From Carettochelys insculpta (lineage: Eukaryota; Chordata; Testudines; Carettochelyidae), in the NCBI RefSeq assembly GCF_033958435.1, contig NC_134167.1, forward strand, positions 2,748,001 to 2,812,000: a stretch of 64,000 nucleotides of DNA, in the 5' to 3' direction. Under the pieces are notes generated by a model, which was not told the origin of the DNA, did not search any database, and saw nothing but the letters and a program-made list of their open reading frames with translations. The position numbers and the translations under genes are program-made. Every line of letters starts with the position of its first letter. The first letter of the stretch is position 1. Shown piece after piece: positions 46,992-58,413 of this stretch.

Positions 46992-49900
46992 AACTAAGCA
47001 ATCGCCTTGAGGTAACAAAGAGTGACAACTCTGCATGAAGCAAAAGATGAGTAATGAAATAAAAGGTGAGGTCATTTAAAGAAAGCCATTCCACAACCCA
47101 AATCAAATATGGATGCTGAAGGCCTAATGAAGACCCACATACTGTCTCTTTAAACCCTCAAAGCAGTCACTTGAGTGCAATCTCTGTTTCTAAGTAAGTA
47201 GTATCCATAATATACACTATTGACTTACCTACTGCAGTATGGGAAGGACAATACATGCAACTTAAGCATGGCCTTTTAATTAGATTCCTGAGACAGCAAA
47301 GAGGGCATTAAAACATACATTCAGCAAAGAGCTTGATGTACCAGAGAAAATGACAGAGTTAAGGCACCTCAGTCTGATAACACCGAAGTTAAATGAAGGC
47401 AAAATTTATTGTAGCTAATAGTGCAAAGATGAATAAAAAGAGCCAGAAGAGAGAAGAATAACGTTCCAGACTTCCTTTGTCACAAAGTAATCATTTTAAA
47501 TCAACCAGATGAACACATTAAATTTAGAGCTCCAGGGAGTCAAATGCAACGTCTTTCCATACAACTTTGAAACAATCTAATCTCATTACATATTTGCATA
47601 ATACTCTAATTAAGATGTCCTTTACACATGACACTCTCTTTGGAGGACAGCCCAAGTCCAAAGAGAAGAAGTTATTCTGCCAAACTATTAAAAAGAGACT
47701 GGCCACAACAGTTCAGGAAACAAAGCTTTGCACACTGAAGTTTACACTAATCAAAGGATGGCACTGGATCACAGCGTTTACTTTCTGGGAATGCTTAACG
47801 AGGCTCTTCAAAATTGCAGAGCCCCATTGGACATCCATTCAACTGTTACTATGGTAATTTTAGAAACACAGATTATTTTCTATCAGCTATAATATTTCCA
47901 TTCTAACCTCCAAAAAGGAAAGAAAAAACCCAACCACATACCACTTGGATCCTTTCACTCAGCTGGAATGTGACACAGGCAAGCAGTCAATGAAAATTGT
48001 TACTGTCTCGTAGTCTAACAGTTAGGAACTGGTGGTCTCAGCTCAGCTCCTCATCTCCAGTGCCATCCCAATTAGCACTAACAGGTGCCCTCTTTAGCTG
48101 TCTGACCAAACAATAATAGACGACTCCTCAAGGTGAGGATTCTCAGGGAGAGCATGTTGGTGAGGTGGCAGAGAGCGAAAGGTGAATGCTCCTTCTCCCA
48201 CCTCTTCCATCATGTGCAATCCACGAGCTTTAAAGAATATCTGTAAAAGCTTTTCCTAGAAAAGGTCCAAATTCGGCAGCATTTGTGCATGTGCTGAGCT
48301 TCACTACTGTAACACATCCCATTAGTAAAATTAAACATGTTCTCCAAGTGCAGGATTGGGGCCTGGGAGACAAACACTTTGCAGGCACCTCTGTAATACT
48401 TTTAGCTCTGGCTGGCTAACGTGAGAACTAAAACTCCTTAAAGTCAAGTAGAAGCACCAAATGTCTGCTCGTGAAAGAAAGTTCCTCCCTGTAGGAATTA
48501 ACCCTCTTAACTGTGCTAGGGAAACTGACCCCAAAAAAGGCAATACACTGGTCTCCATGCCCAAGTAGGAGGGAAATAAGGATTCCCACCCCTTTTAATG
48601 TACCTGTGAGGGCACAGGAAAAAGTACTCTGCACAGCTGCTTACTCCTCCTGTGTCAGGAAACCAGGGAATTGGCACTCTGCCTACCCACACAGGCCAGT
48701 GCACCTCAGCTCTCCCAGGAAATACAGACCAGCAGCAAATTACTAACTGCTGAAACATGAAAGAATGGTATCTGAGTCATGCTGCCACCCAAAGCTGTTC
48801 CTGAAGCACAGAGCAGTTCTCGTACCACGCCTTGCTCAGGAGTGTTCCTAAGCTCCCACTCTGTTCGGGTGAGAGTGATTTTGTTAAACTCACGGTTACG
48901 CAGTCGTGAGCCTGGCAGCACTTAGGGAAACCCTGGCAATCCTCAGGCACAATGTCCCATGCCACCAATGAACTATACCCACACACAAGAGAGCAGGAGT
49001 TATTGCCAGCCCAGAAAGAAACAAAGTTCAGGGTGCATAATGTTACACGCCTTGCCAGTTACTGGGGAGGAACCAGATAAGTCCATGCTGTGTTTAACAA
49101 CTCTGTGAAGCTACAAAACTACACTTGAACTCTGATCCTGCAGTGGGCCCAAGGGGGCCAGGTGGAGCCCTTTTGAAGTGGGCAGAGCACTTTTTGTGAG
49201 TGCAGCAGCAAATCACTAACTGCTGTCCTGTGCAAATCAGTGCAGGATCACTTTTAACTACAGGGTTGAACCATAGCAACAGCATTGCCGTAGCAGTCAC
49301 ACTCAGCACTTTTCAAACATTCAATTTCAAAGCTGCCCTCACTTCAAAAAGTTTCCCAGGGGAAAAGAATGGTCATCTTATTACAACAAACTTTGAAGGA
49401 TGGTTTGTGTCACTAGCGGTTTCCTGCCCGCCGCTCTTCTGTTTTTTAGTGCGTTTTCTGCACAGGCTCAACAGTTGTGGGTTTGAATGCCTCAGGCTCC
49501 ACAAAAAGGGGAACTTACGTACCAGGTCAGTGGGTGCTAAGCTCCTCCTCAGACATAGTAAATCAGCATTTCGTGATTAGTTTTAAATGCCAACAGGCAG
49601 ACAGATACCACCTGAGCTTTTGCAGCTCATCTCACCAACTCCCACTTCCTTCTACTACTCTCCAAAACTTCCTCTCCCTGGAACGCTGCAGACACACACA
49701 CAACCCTCTGTACCCATTCCCTTCCCTATAAACCACGGGGGCAGAGAAGCCAGACACGGCAGCCCTTCCTTCCCCATCCTGAAAGCCTTTGGAAGCAGCC
49801 CCAGAGGCAGGCTGGAGAGTCAACAAGACCCCCCAAAACAGGGTCAGTCCGAAGGCAGCAGACACACATGCAGCTTGGAAAAAACAGAGCAGTACTGAAC

Positions 49901-50734
49901 CAAAGTGCCTCCAGCTCACCCCTTCCAACTCCCACAGCTTAAGGCTAGGTAAAGTCCCAGGGGACATCAACAGCTGGAACCTCCGAGCAAAGACAAAGGG
50001 GGTAGGACTCAAGGAGCACTGCAAAGAGAACCAGAATGCAGGCAGAAGAATTCACAGGGGGAATTCTGAAGGGGTGGGAGGCATGAAATCAAAAGGGCAT
50101 GAGTGTGTGGGGGGGATTTACATTAGGAGGCAGAGGCACAGAAATGAAAAATAACTGTGGGGAGAAGCGGAAGAGAGAAACTGCCCTGGGGAGGGAGGAA
50201 TGGAAGGAGCTTGGAGGCCAGGGAGATGAACACTTGCTCAGGGCAGGGGTACCAGTGGAGGGGGCTGTAAGGGAAAAGGGAACACCGGGGCAGTAGATGT
50301 AGAGAGAAGAGCAGCGAGAGGAGTCAGGGCAGGAGGTAGGTGCATAGTGAGAGAGGCAAGCGGAGTATACAGGGGTGGAGGGGGAAGATGCATGGGCGGT
50401 TACACTGAGGAGGCTGGGGCAGCATGGGAGGGGGTGCACTGTGGGAAGGAGAGCAGCAATTCTCATGCTCTGGATCTGAACAGTTTAACCAGTTAACAGA
50501 GCAAACCGGGGCAGCTAGGGGGAGGCTGCACCAGCCTTGGACCGGGTCTGCTCCATTCAGGCTGGGCTGCCCCCCACCTGCAGTGCTCCCGGGTCTGCTC
50601 CTGTTGGGCTGGAGCACACCCCACCCACAGCAGGCTCCCTGGGGCTGGAGCAGCCCCCTGCCTGCAGGCAGGGGACTACTCCAGCCCCACCAGTTAACAG
50701 AAACCCCACCCGTTTAACTGTGAACATCCCTAGT

Positions 50735-50990
50735 CACAATCCTACGTTAAGGGGGTCGCCAAGGCTGGCTGAAATTTGACGGGGTCTGGAACCGAAGTGC
50801 AAGCCCCACCGTCCAGGACCAAACCCGAAACCCAAGCCAATGGTGGCAGGGCTCAGGGTACAGGACTTCCACCTGAGGCTGAAGCCCTTTGGTGCCCCAG
50901 CCCAGAGCAGGGGGTTCAGCTTTGGTCTCCCCCCCAGCCTCAGATCGTACAGTAATTGGGTTGTGCAGCAATGAAGCCTGAGCGCCCCGG
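50735..50990. mobile_element. Related hAT-like piece at the edge of the CpG island
   Basis: Shares phrases such as 'ggctcagggtacagga', 'ctgaagccct' and 'ttcagctttggtctcccc' with the interior of the element at 46632. The ends are not clear. Confidence 0.4.
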
Positions 50991-51376
50991 AGCAGAAGGT
51001 GGCCCGGAGAGCACGGGGCTGGGGGCGACGGAGGGGGACAGGAAGAGAGGGCAGCGGAGAGCAGTGCGCACAGGAACACCAGGCGGGCATAGCTGAGTTG
51101 GAAGCGGGCAGCAGTGGGAAGTACGGAAGGGGCAGAGGGAGAGTGCCTGAGCTGCACCGAGAGGAAAGGCTCGCAAGGGAGTGCCGGGGAGCTTTCAAGG
51201 GGGCAGAGCGCAGAATGCTTGGGGTGGGGCGCTCCGGGGGGGTGCACAGTGGGGACCGAGGGGTGCAGGGGACAGAAGAGGGGGTCGGGGGCTGAAGGAG
51301 GACCGGGGGCTGTTCGGGGGTTAAGCGGACAGAGGAGGGGGGCCGGGCACGGTGTCCCGGCGGCTGGGGCACTCAC

Positions 51377-51419
51377 CGACCCCGTACTTCTCCCTCTTGG
51401 TAGGGATCCAGCGGGCCAT
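51377..51419 (-). CDS. DOCK5: DOCK5 coding exon 1 (start codon)
   Basis: First coding exon of dedicator of cytokinesis 5, a large DOCK-A family guanine nucleotide exchange factor that activates Rac at the plasma membrane, usually with ELMO. The exon reads MARWIPTKREKYGV plus one base of the next codon, the N-terminus expected for DOCK5 (DOCK1 begins MTRWVPTKRE). The donor is G|GTGAGT, giving a phase 1 intron. The start is supported by a good context (A at -3, G at +4) and by being the first in-frame ATG after an in-frame TAG at 51561-51563. The exon lies in a CpG island. It joins in frame to the exon at 18953-19036 across a 32-kb intron. Gene identity is by recognition of the family sequence; DOCK5 fits better than DOCK1 or DOCK2. 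Confidence 0.93.
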
Positions 51420-51897
51420 GCTGGCGGCGCTCCCCGGCAGCTGCTCAGCGCGGCAGCGGCGGCTGCTCCGCCCCCGGGCCCCGGCGCGGCTGTGTGGGGC
51501 TGGGCGCCCCGGGTTGCTCCGCCATGTTCGGAGCCCCGCCGCGCGCTCGCCGCTCGGCAACTAACTTCCCGGCAGCCGGGCCGGGCCGAGCCGCCTCCCG
51601 CCGCCAGCCGCGAGGGGGCGGCGCTCTGCGCCCGGCGGGATCGGATCGGAGCGCCGGCCCCGCTCCGCCCGGACGCGGCTGTGCCCCGCCTTCCCCGCGG
51701 GCGAGAGAGCGGGCTCCGGCCGAGCCCCGGGGGCCTGCGGCGGCTGCAGCCCCCGCCCCCGCCGGGCCCGCGGTGCGTGGGAATGAAAAGGGGGCAGCGT
51801 CGGCGGGAGGAGGCGGGTCTCGTCCCGGCCGCAGCTGCCGGGACGCCCGCGGGCCCTGTTCCTACAGCCCGCACCCTGCCTACCTTCTCCTGCGGGA

Positions 51898-51924
51898 AAG
51901 GCGCGGCGCGGCGCGGCGCGGCGC
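51898..51924. repeat. (GGCGC)n simple repeat
   Basis: About five tandem copies of GGCGC inside the CpG island, some 480 bp upstream of the DOCK5 start codon. Confidence 0.85.
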
Positions 51925-53748
51925 TCCCCCACTACGCTCCCCTCGGAACTCAGCGGGGGGCAGGGAGGGGCTGCGGCTGCAGAGGTGCCTTTCTGCCGCC
52001 TTACGCTCGGGGCTGCGGCTCCGGGATTGTGGCGGAGGGGGGTGCAGGTTCCCTGCCCGGCTCATCCCAGCGCCACGGGGGCCAAGGCTTGCACAGGGGC
52101 CTCGGGCTCGCGGCAGAGACGTGCCGTTCTCCCGTGGGGGCTCATCTGTCCCATGTTTAGCAGGACAGCCCTTGTTTAAACTGGCTCACAGGTGTCCTGA
52201 CTTCCTGAAGAAAATGGGCTCCTGTGACCTGGCAGCTGCTGTCTCAGGGTGGCAACCTCTGCTGCCAGGGAGCCCTAGTGCAGAGCAGGTGCCCTGTCCC
52301 TTAGCACCTGGTTGCCCAACAGAAGCCCAATGTCAGACATACAGCACCAATTTTACAGACCTTGCGAACACTGTGTGCTGTGCTGTATCTTTAAATGTAC
52401 CTGGTCTGCTGTGTCAAAAATTTGTAGCTCAAGGGTTTGTTACATGCACAGTAAATTAGTCACCCTGTGGCAGCAATGTGTTGCAAGGTTACACCCACTT
52501 TCCTTATCCCTTAAAAACAATAGCTTGCAGTTCTTTCCAGGAGCCGCTTGGGATATTTTTGCACCAGCCGTACCTCTATCCCAACAAACATGTCCAAAGC
52601 AAGGCTTCTCAGGGACAGCATAGTTTCACCCATCGAGCTGAGACTTGGCTGTGCTAACTCCTGCCACCAGCTCAAAAGATGGATTGTATTTATTGGCTGG
52701 AGCAAGAGACAAGGGTTTACCTTACAGGGGGGAAAAATACACAAGTCAGAAACAGTTAAACAATTTCTTCTTTACATAACACCAGGTGATTGACAGGTGG
52801 CACATGTAAGAGGATGAGAGCCTGGTCCCTGAGACGGTATAATTCCTGCCCCTAAAAGACTCAGGGACCCACATCCTCAAAGCCTCGTGATGGCTCTGTG
52901 ACAGCACCTTTCAAGATCCTACCCATCCCCATGGGGTGTGATAATGGGCAAAAATCAAGAATGTAGAACATCTTTCCTTCTCCTGCAGTGCAGTGGGAGC
53001 AAACTTTTTTGCAACCCCTTGAAGTTCTCTCTCCTACCTTAGGAGGCTCCATTTTGTTAAGTGCTCTGTGATCCTACACCAACAGGGTCCAATGCTCAAC
53101 TGTGCTGAGTTTGGACTTGGAGCAGCTGACAAGAGCTGGCTAAAGGTGATACAAATAACGGATAATAATAAGGGTAACTCCAGGCCTTTCTGTCGTAGGA
53201 CTATCTGGCATCCAAATGTCTCCTGGTGTAAATCTGAGCAGCCATCCCCACCCCTGAAAATCCCTTTCTGGGGAAGAGCAACTGTCAATTGCTCCCATAG
53301 GGCAGCCTTCTCCTTGCTTTCCTATGTGGCATCAAGAGTCTGCATGTAGCAGTAGACAACCTTGATCAGTGCTTCAGGCTAACCCCTCTTTATGCTGCTG
53401 TGTTGTCTCACATTTGAGCAAACATTCAACTCAGTTGCCACACCCCACCTTAGCATATCTTCAGATAGGGAGTATTGCCTGCTTCAGTCCTGTTTCTTAT
53501 CACAGAGACTGCAATTTTCTCTCTGAAGTGCCTTTCTGTGCTGTCAGAACAGCAGAGGAAAAGAGACATTGTCGTAGATAACAAGAGCTCTATTTTGGAA
53601 AGTGCTCCTGTCCCCTAGTTGGGGTCCCCTTATCAAGAAAAGGCACCAGACCAACGGGCCGGATTTGCCGTGTAGCTTAGCATACAGGCTAGATGCCTGG
53701 GGGCTGAGCTCTTTCAAAGTTTGCCCCTTAGTTAGATATGTAAATGGG

Positions 53749-53790
53749 AGCTTTTTTTTTTTTTGGTTTTTTTTTTGGTTTTTTTTAAAA
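53749..53790. repeat. T-rich tract
   Basis: T runs broken by GG, ending in an A run; low complexity only. Confidence 0.8.
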
Positions 53791-54344
53791 AAAGCATCAG
53801 AAGAGTACTGGTGTGTTCAACTCTCTACTGCTACTAGTGTCATGGGTGTCTGGTGACTGTAGCTGTGTGCTGGTGTCATGTCATAACCATGATCATGCGA
53901 CAACTGTTTTCAAAGTGTTTAAGATTCTGCCCCCATTTTTCAATAGGGGCAAGGAAACTTCTTGGCAGCAAGTAGAAAAGAAAAACACAACTGAAGAACA
54001 AACAGGATGGAGTGTTGATGTTTTATCACTGACATGGGAAAAAGCTGGCAATTTTTTTTAAATATATCTCCTTCACTCAGGGTGTTTTGTTTTTTTGTTT
54101 GTTTTGTTCTGCTTTTGTTTAGAAAAGTGACTCTGTTCAAGTCGCACCTTCACTCATTTGCTCCCTCCTCGTCTCTAGTCTTATCTGGTCATGGTTTAAA
54201 AAAGTGCTTAGCCAAGATAGCTCTGGGAGAGTGCGCGGGAGCCTTTTTTCTCAACAGACCTGTAGGCTAAATTCTGACTGAAGTCACAGCACATGTTGAA
54301 TTTAGCCCACCTATACCAATTTCATACAGAAGCTTGGTCTGGTA

Positions 54345-54425
54345 ACAGAGCCTGGACTGGGACTAAGGAGATTTACACTGAGTTCTTGGCACTCACAATG
54401 TGACCTTGGCCCAAGGCACTTTATG
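54345..54425 (+). repeat. MIR-like SINE head
   Basis: 'cctggactgggactaaggag' and 'aatgtgaccttggcccaagg' match the MIR head and the start of its core. Confidence 0.5.
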
Positions 54426-54490
54426 GTTTGAATTAAGATATCTTAATCATTTACAATTCTCCTTAACCTTAACTAGCCCCTACTCTTTTT

Positions 54491-54957
54491 GGCTACATAT
54501 ACACTAGAGAGAGTTTTGTTGACAAAACTCGCAGAGTGTCTACACACAAAGTGTGTTTTGTCGACAGACACTGTTGACAAAAAAGCTGTGTAGACTCTCC
54601 AGGGGCCCTTTTGTTGAGAGAAAGGATCAAAAGAGCGATCCACTTTCATATGTGGACGTGATCTGTCAACAGAAGTTTTGTTGGAATATCTTTTCCAACA
54701 AGTAGTATTGGAGAGGTAGCCGTGTTAGTCTGTCGCTTCGAGAACAACAAGAAGTCTTGTGGCACCTTATCGACTAACATTTTGGAGCATAAGCTTTCGT
54801 GGGCAAAGACCCCTTTCATCAGACATCTGGTGAAGCAGGTCTTTGCCAATGTAACTTATGCTCCAAAATATCTTTTGGTCTATAAGGTGCCACAAGACTT
54901 CTTCTTGTTTTCCAACAGAAACTCCTATAGACAGATGCTTCTAGTATAGATGTAGCC
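54491..54957. mobile_element. MITE hosting a nested PLE element
   Basis: Terminal inverted repeats 'ggctacatatacactag' and 'ctagtatagatgtagcc' agree at 15 of 17 bases. The inner 'gttttgttgacaaaac' is palindromic. The PLE element at 54711-54907 sits inside with a 10-bp duplication, so this MITE is the older of the two. Confidence 0.75.
54711..54907 (+). mobile_element. PLE-type snap-back element L nested in a MITE
   Basis: The head 'gagaggtagccgtgttagtc' is on the left and the inverted arm ending 'caagacttcttc' is on the right. 'ttttccaaca' is at both edges (54701-54710 and 54908-54917), a 10-bp duplication of the host element. The minus-strand left arm has intact CUGAUGA (54816-54822) and GAAA (54795-54798); the right arm is degraded. 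Confidence 0.75.
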
Positions 54958-55791
54958 TTTGTGCCTCAGTTCCCCACCTGTAAAATTGGGGATTAATCGT
55001 CTGAAAGAGCCAATCCCAGGGTATGGGACAACCTTCCCCCTCCATCCCTGTGAAGCCGAGTGACCCAACTGGGAGATAGCAGCAGAGTAGGGCAGAGCAG
55101 GCTGCTGCATATTTCTGCTTCCCACTTCTCCCACAGCCACAGTGTCAAGGGGTGGGGGGAGTGGAGCAGACCCCCTGCTGCTGGCCCCAGGTCTCCCAGG
55201 TAATCCACCAGGCTGCCTTAGACCCTTCAGGCTAACCCCAGTAAGGGGGACCATCCTGTATATGAGACAGTTGGGATCGCCCCTGAGGAGCCCCCAGAGG
55301 GCAAGTCCCAAGGCAGCTGCTCTGAACCATCCTTTGGAGGGGATGGCTCTGCTCAAAGGGTTGTTGTGAACATATTGATGGTTTTGAGGTACTCAGTCCC
55401 ATATCCTCAAACCATATTTAGACTCCTCAAGTACCAGTGTGATAGGGCCATATAAGTACCTAGTTAACATAGTTTACAACACATCTGCTCTGAATATGCC
55501 CCAATGGTTCCCAAGAAAGACCCTTACCTAGCCTTGTACTAAGGACCCTCTCCAGACAGATTTTCAAAGGCACTTCTTGCTCTCTCTTTCTTGCTGATAG
55601 GGAATTCTATAACCATTTTCTTACAGGACAAGGAGGCCCTCCATGCAGACACAAAACCATACCCTTCTTGTGGATCACTGACCTAAAAGACAGATAATAC
55701 TTGTTGTGAGCAGTATGCCAGGTGTCTGTTACCTAGGCGTAAGATTGTAGGGCTGGATTACCTGGGAGGCAGGGAGATATGGTTATGCATC

Positions 55792-55890
55792 TAGCTGGTG
55801 TAGATGGTCTATGGCCTGCTTTTTACTGCCAAAGTGGCACAAACCCAGCAGAAAAGAAGCCAGGATCTGGTCCATGAGATCTCTCCTCCG
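55792..55890 (+). repeat. 99-bp duplicated segment, copy 1
   Basis: Identical to 56929-57027 except one base (a/g in 'cagcagaaaagaagcc'). It is bracketed by a 39-bp direct repeat (55753-55791 and 55891-55929, three mismatches) starting 'ctggattacctgggag'. Confidence 0.9.
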
Positions 55891-56520
55891 CTGGATTACC
55901 TGGGAGTCAGGGAGACATGGTTATACATCAAGGTGCTGTGTAAAAGCCCCACTGTCATAGGTTGGATCACACAAGTTCTGTTCACAGCTCAGCTGTTGAC
56001 TTGGGTCACGACTGTGGGCTGCTCACATCCCCTCATGGGCTTGGGGACAATGAGACCCATTTGTTTAAAGTGCTTTGATACCTAAAGTTCTTTGTATAGT
56101 TTGATTTTTTTAAATAAAAGTAATGAAAAGTCAAGGTTGAATTCTGGGCTGATTTACTTCACAGATATCTAGTAGTCCATGTGTAAATCCAAGCCAGTGA
56201 AGAATGTGCCCAAATATATTTCTGTTGCATTTTCATACACATTGGAAATTTACATGCTTTATCATCTGCTAAAAAGACCAGCGCATTTCTAAACATTCTG
56301 AACTTTTTAAAATCAACCTCTGCCCAGTTTTCACCCATAGTTTTAGAATATCCCAAACCTGGGAAAGAACTCAGTACACTACTTTGGAATGCCACTGCCT
56401 AGCCCTTGAGCTGATCCATTGTTTTAAACAAAAGGCTGAAGGAGCAGGATTCTAGTGCCCCAGTCTGTTAGAACTAAGAACTACAAATGCTAAAGAATAC
56501 ACATCTTCCTTCATTGTTTG

Positions 56521-56640
56521 CAGCGTTGTTACAGCCCTGTTGGTCCCAGGGTATTAGCAACGTAAAGCAGAGCTCTGTGCAGTTGAAAGCTTATCTTTCT
56601 CACCAACAGATGTTGGTTCAATAAAATTTATTACCTTCCC
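56521..56640 (+). mobile_element. PLE-related repeat, fourth subfamily
   Basis: The head 'acagccctgttggtcccag' is joined directly to an inverted part 'cagttgaaagcttatctttc' and 'caccaacagatgttggttc'. Same family as 11405-11525. The GAAAGCUU part is kept; the core before it has decayed. Confidence 0.5.
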
Positions 56641-56928
56641 CACTTAGTCTCACTAAAAAAAAATGCAACTGCAATCTTCCATTACTAAATGCTAACCTGC
56701 CAGCAAAATACATTTTATTTCTTATATTTCATTATCTATCACCTCAAGAGGTGATCTGATAAATGTGAATAATCAGGACTTTTTAGGGGAAGAAGTTTAA
56801 TTGCCTATATAACATAAAGCACCTTAAAGAGTATAATTGAAATCCTGATAAGGCAAGAGGTGTCACAGGAGTTGTTAAACGAGCCCGTGGCATCCTGGGG
56901 ATTCTTATGGGCCACAGAAATACTTAGG

Positions 56929-57027
56929 TAGCTGGTGTAGATGGTCTATGGCCTGCTTTTTACTGCCAAAGTGGCACAAACCCAGCAGAAGAGAAGCCAG
57001 GATCTGGTCCATGAGATCTCTCCTCCG
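56929..57027 (+). repeat. 99-bp duplicated segment, copy 2
   Basis: Second copy of the segment, from 'tagctggtgtagatggtc' to 'gagatctctcctccg', without the flanking direct repeat. The neighbouring sequence is unrelated to copy 1's neighbours. Confidence 0.9.
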
Positions 57028-57039
57028 AGAATTTCAAAG

Positions 57040-57180
57040 CTCTTCCCAAATATTAAAGATCAGTTCATATCATTGTATCCATTATACAGATAGGTAAACT
57101 GGGACACACACAGAGGTTACCTGTAGTCAGGAGGCTAGCAGAATGTAGCTGGACATTGACCATCTAAGTGGCTTCTTGTG
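57040..57180 (+). repeat. MIR-like SINE
   Basis: 'ccattatacagataggtaaa' and 'gtcaggaggctagcagaatg' follow the MIR core. Confidence 0.5.
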
Positions 57181-57329
57181 TGTCATCTTTTCCATCTGCT
57201 TCCTTGATTTTTGGAGCTTTGGTCAGAGGTTTATGGAAGCCTTATCAGCAGCTCCAACAATATCCATAAGTTTAATATCCTCATGCAAGAGCTGGCAGCT
57301 ATAATGGTAAAGAATTTGGAATAGAGAGA

Positions 57330-57425
57330 ATAAGGATGGTTTTATGGCTAAGACATGGGACTGGCACTCTGGAGACGTGGGTTTACACAAGCTTCTTCTG
57401 TGACCATGGAAGAGACAATTGACCA
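57330..57425 (+). repeat. MIR-like SINE head
   Basis: 'gctaagacatgggactggca' and 'ctggagacgtgggttt' match the MIR tRNA-derived head. Confidence 0.45.
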
Positions 57426-58240
57426 CTGTTCCTCATCTGCAGAATGCGTATAAATAAAAAATGCTTCATTTGTCTGTCCTGTGGATTTACATTGTGAACT
57501 CTTCAGGTCAGGGGTTGACTCTCGTTCTGTACTAGTACAGCACCTGGCACAGTAAGTCTCAGATCTCAGCTGAGGTGTTTAGGTTTTGTTTTAATAAAAA
57601 TAACAATCACCCTGCTGTCAAGGCATCTCAGCTCTTTTCTTTCTTACAGCCTAAAGACAGAAGTGTGTTGTCTGGGAACCCTGAATGTTTCACTTTAACT
57701 GCAAAGCATAAAAAACACTTTGTGTGGCAGAGTGTGGCTAGCCTTTCATTGGAGGAAGTAATAACACTATGAAATGATCCTCGAAAAAAATAACATGGAC
57801 AGGAGACTCTAGAAATTAACAAATACAAGCTAAATTAGAAAAAGAATGTCTCCCTATTCCACAATTGGAGCTTGAAAGGAACCTTACCAGGAAAGCAATG
57901 AAGCTATAATACAGGAGTCATTTCCCATTGGCATAGCTCTAAGAAATATACTGCAGGGAACAAACTGTGCTGGCTGGGGGATGGTCTAGATGATCTAATG
58001 GCTCTTTTAATTTCTTGCGCTTTGATTCAGCTATATGTAATCCACTTATTGAGACAATCAGCTGAACCTGCCTTCATAATACACCAGCTGCTGTTATGGA
58101 TGTTTGCAGGCCTATGATGGAGGCGGCTGGGAGCTGGCATGACCATGTGCTTTCTTTATATAATATCTAGATCTGTATAGATATAGATGATAATACTTAT
58201 TTGCCGATCTCCAAGCTCTTTACAAAGGTGGGTAGGTATT

Positions 58241-58413
58241 AGTGTTCTCTGTAAGCTGAGCATTTCAGCGGCCACACAGGAGAGATTCAAAAGCCACCCA
58301 GCTGATTGCAGAGTGCTTGCAGTAAGAAGCAGATGTCCCTACTGGTGGTACACATCTGCATATGCCTCAATGCACATAACAAAATTTACACAGAGGCAAT
58401 TAAAGGGAACATT
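58241..58413. mobile_element. 173-bp element inserted in a MIR, 10-bp duplication
   Basis: Flanked by 'ggtaggtatt' on both sides (58231-58240, 58414-58423). The ends 'agtgttctct' and 'agggaacatt' are near inverted copies. The sequence on either side continues one MIR-like SINE. A related piece is at 24978-25145. Confidence 0.7.

Larger units (their letters stand above)
19037..51376 (-). other. DOCK5: DOCK5 intron 1
   Basis: 32.3-kb phase 1 first intron, the largest in the window. It contains the foldback at 19161-19583, CR1 pieces (20995-21110, 22960-23205, 31225-31560, 35769-36523, 37504-40510), PLE-type elements (21731, 30879, 42581, 43301, 45818), hAT elements (46632, 50735) and several MITE-like palindromes. 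GC-rich, unexplained stretches are 21240-21660, 29640-29900, 34750-35130 and 49600-50700; their open frames overlap on both strands and look like chance. No exon of another gene was recognised. Long first introns often hold enhancers, but nothing here shows one directly. Confidence 0.85.
50990..52130. promoter_or_regulatory. CpG island and TATA-less promoter of DOCK5
   Basis: Very GC-rich and CpG-rich block spanning coding exon 1 and about 700 bp upstream of the ATG. GC boxes (GGGCGG or CCGCCC cores) are visible near 51468, 51615, 51665, 51755 and 51816. I see no TATA box or CCAAT box close to the exon, which fits a dispersed CpG-island start. The 5' UTR must lie on the minus strand just above 51419; the exact start site cannot be read from sequence. 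A GC-only simple repeat, (GGCGC)n, sits at 51898-51924. Whether transcription also runs rightwards from the island is unknown. Confidence 0.8.

Noticed and set aside
50747..51874. 375-codon open frame on the minus strand and a 348-codon open frame on the plus strand (51114-52160) across the CpG island
   Set aside because: Both are overlapping, low-complexity Pro/Arg/Ala/Gly-rich frames caused by high GC content; they run through the real exon 1 and its donor, and have no recognisable domain.
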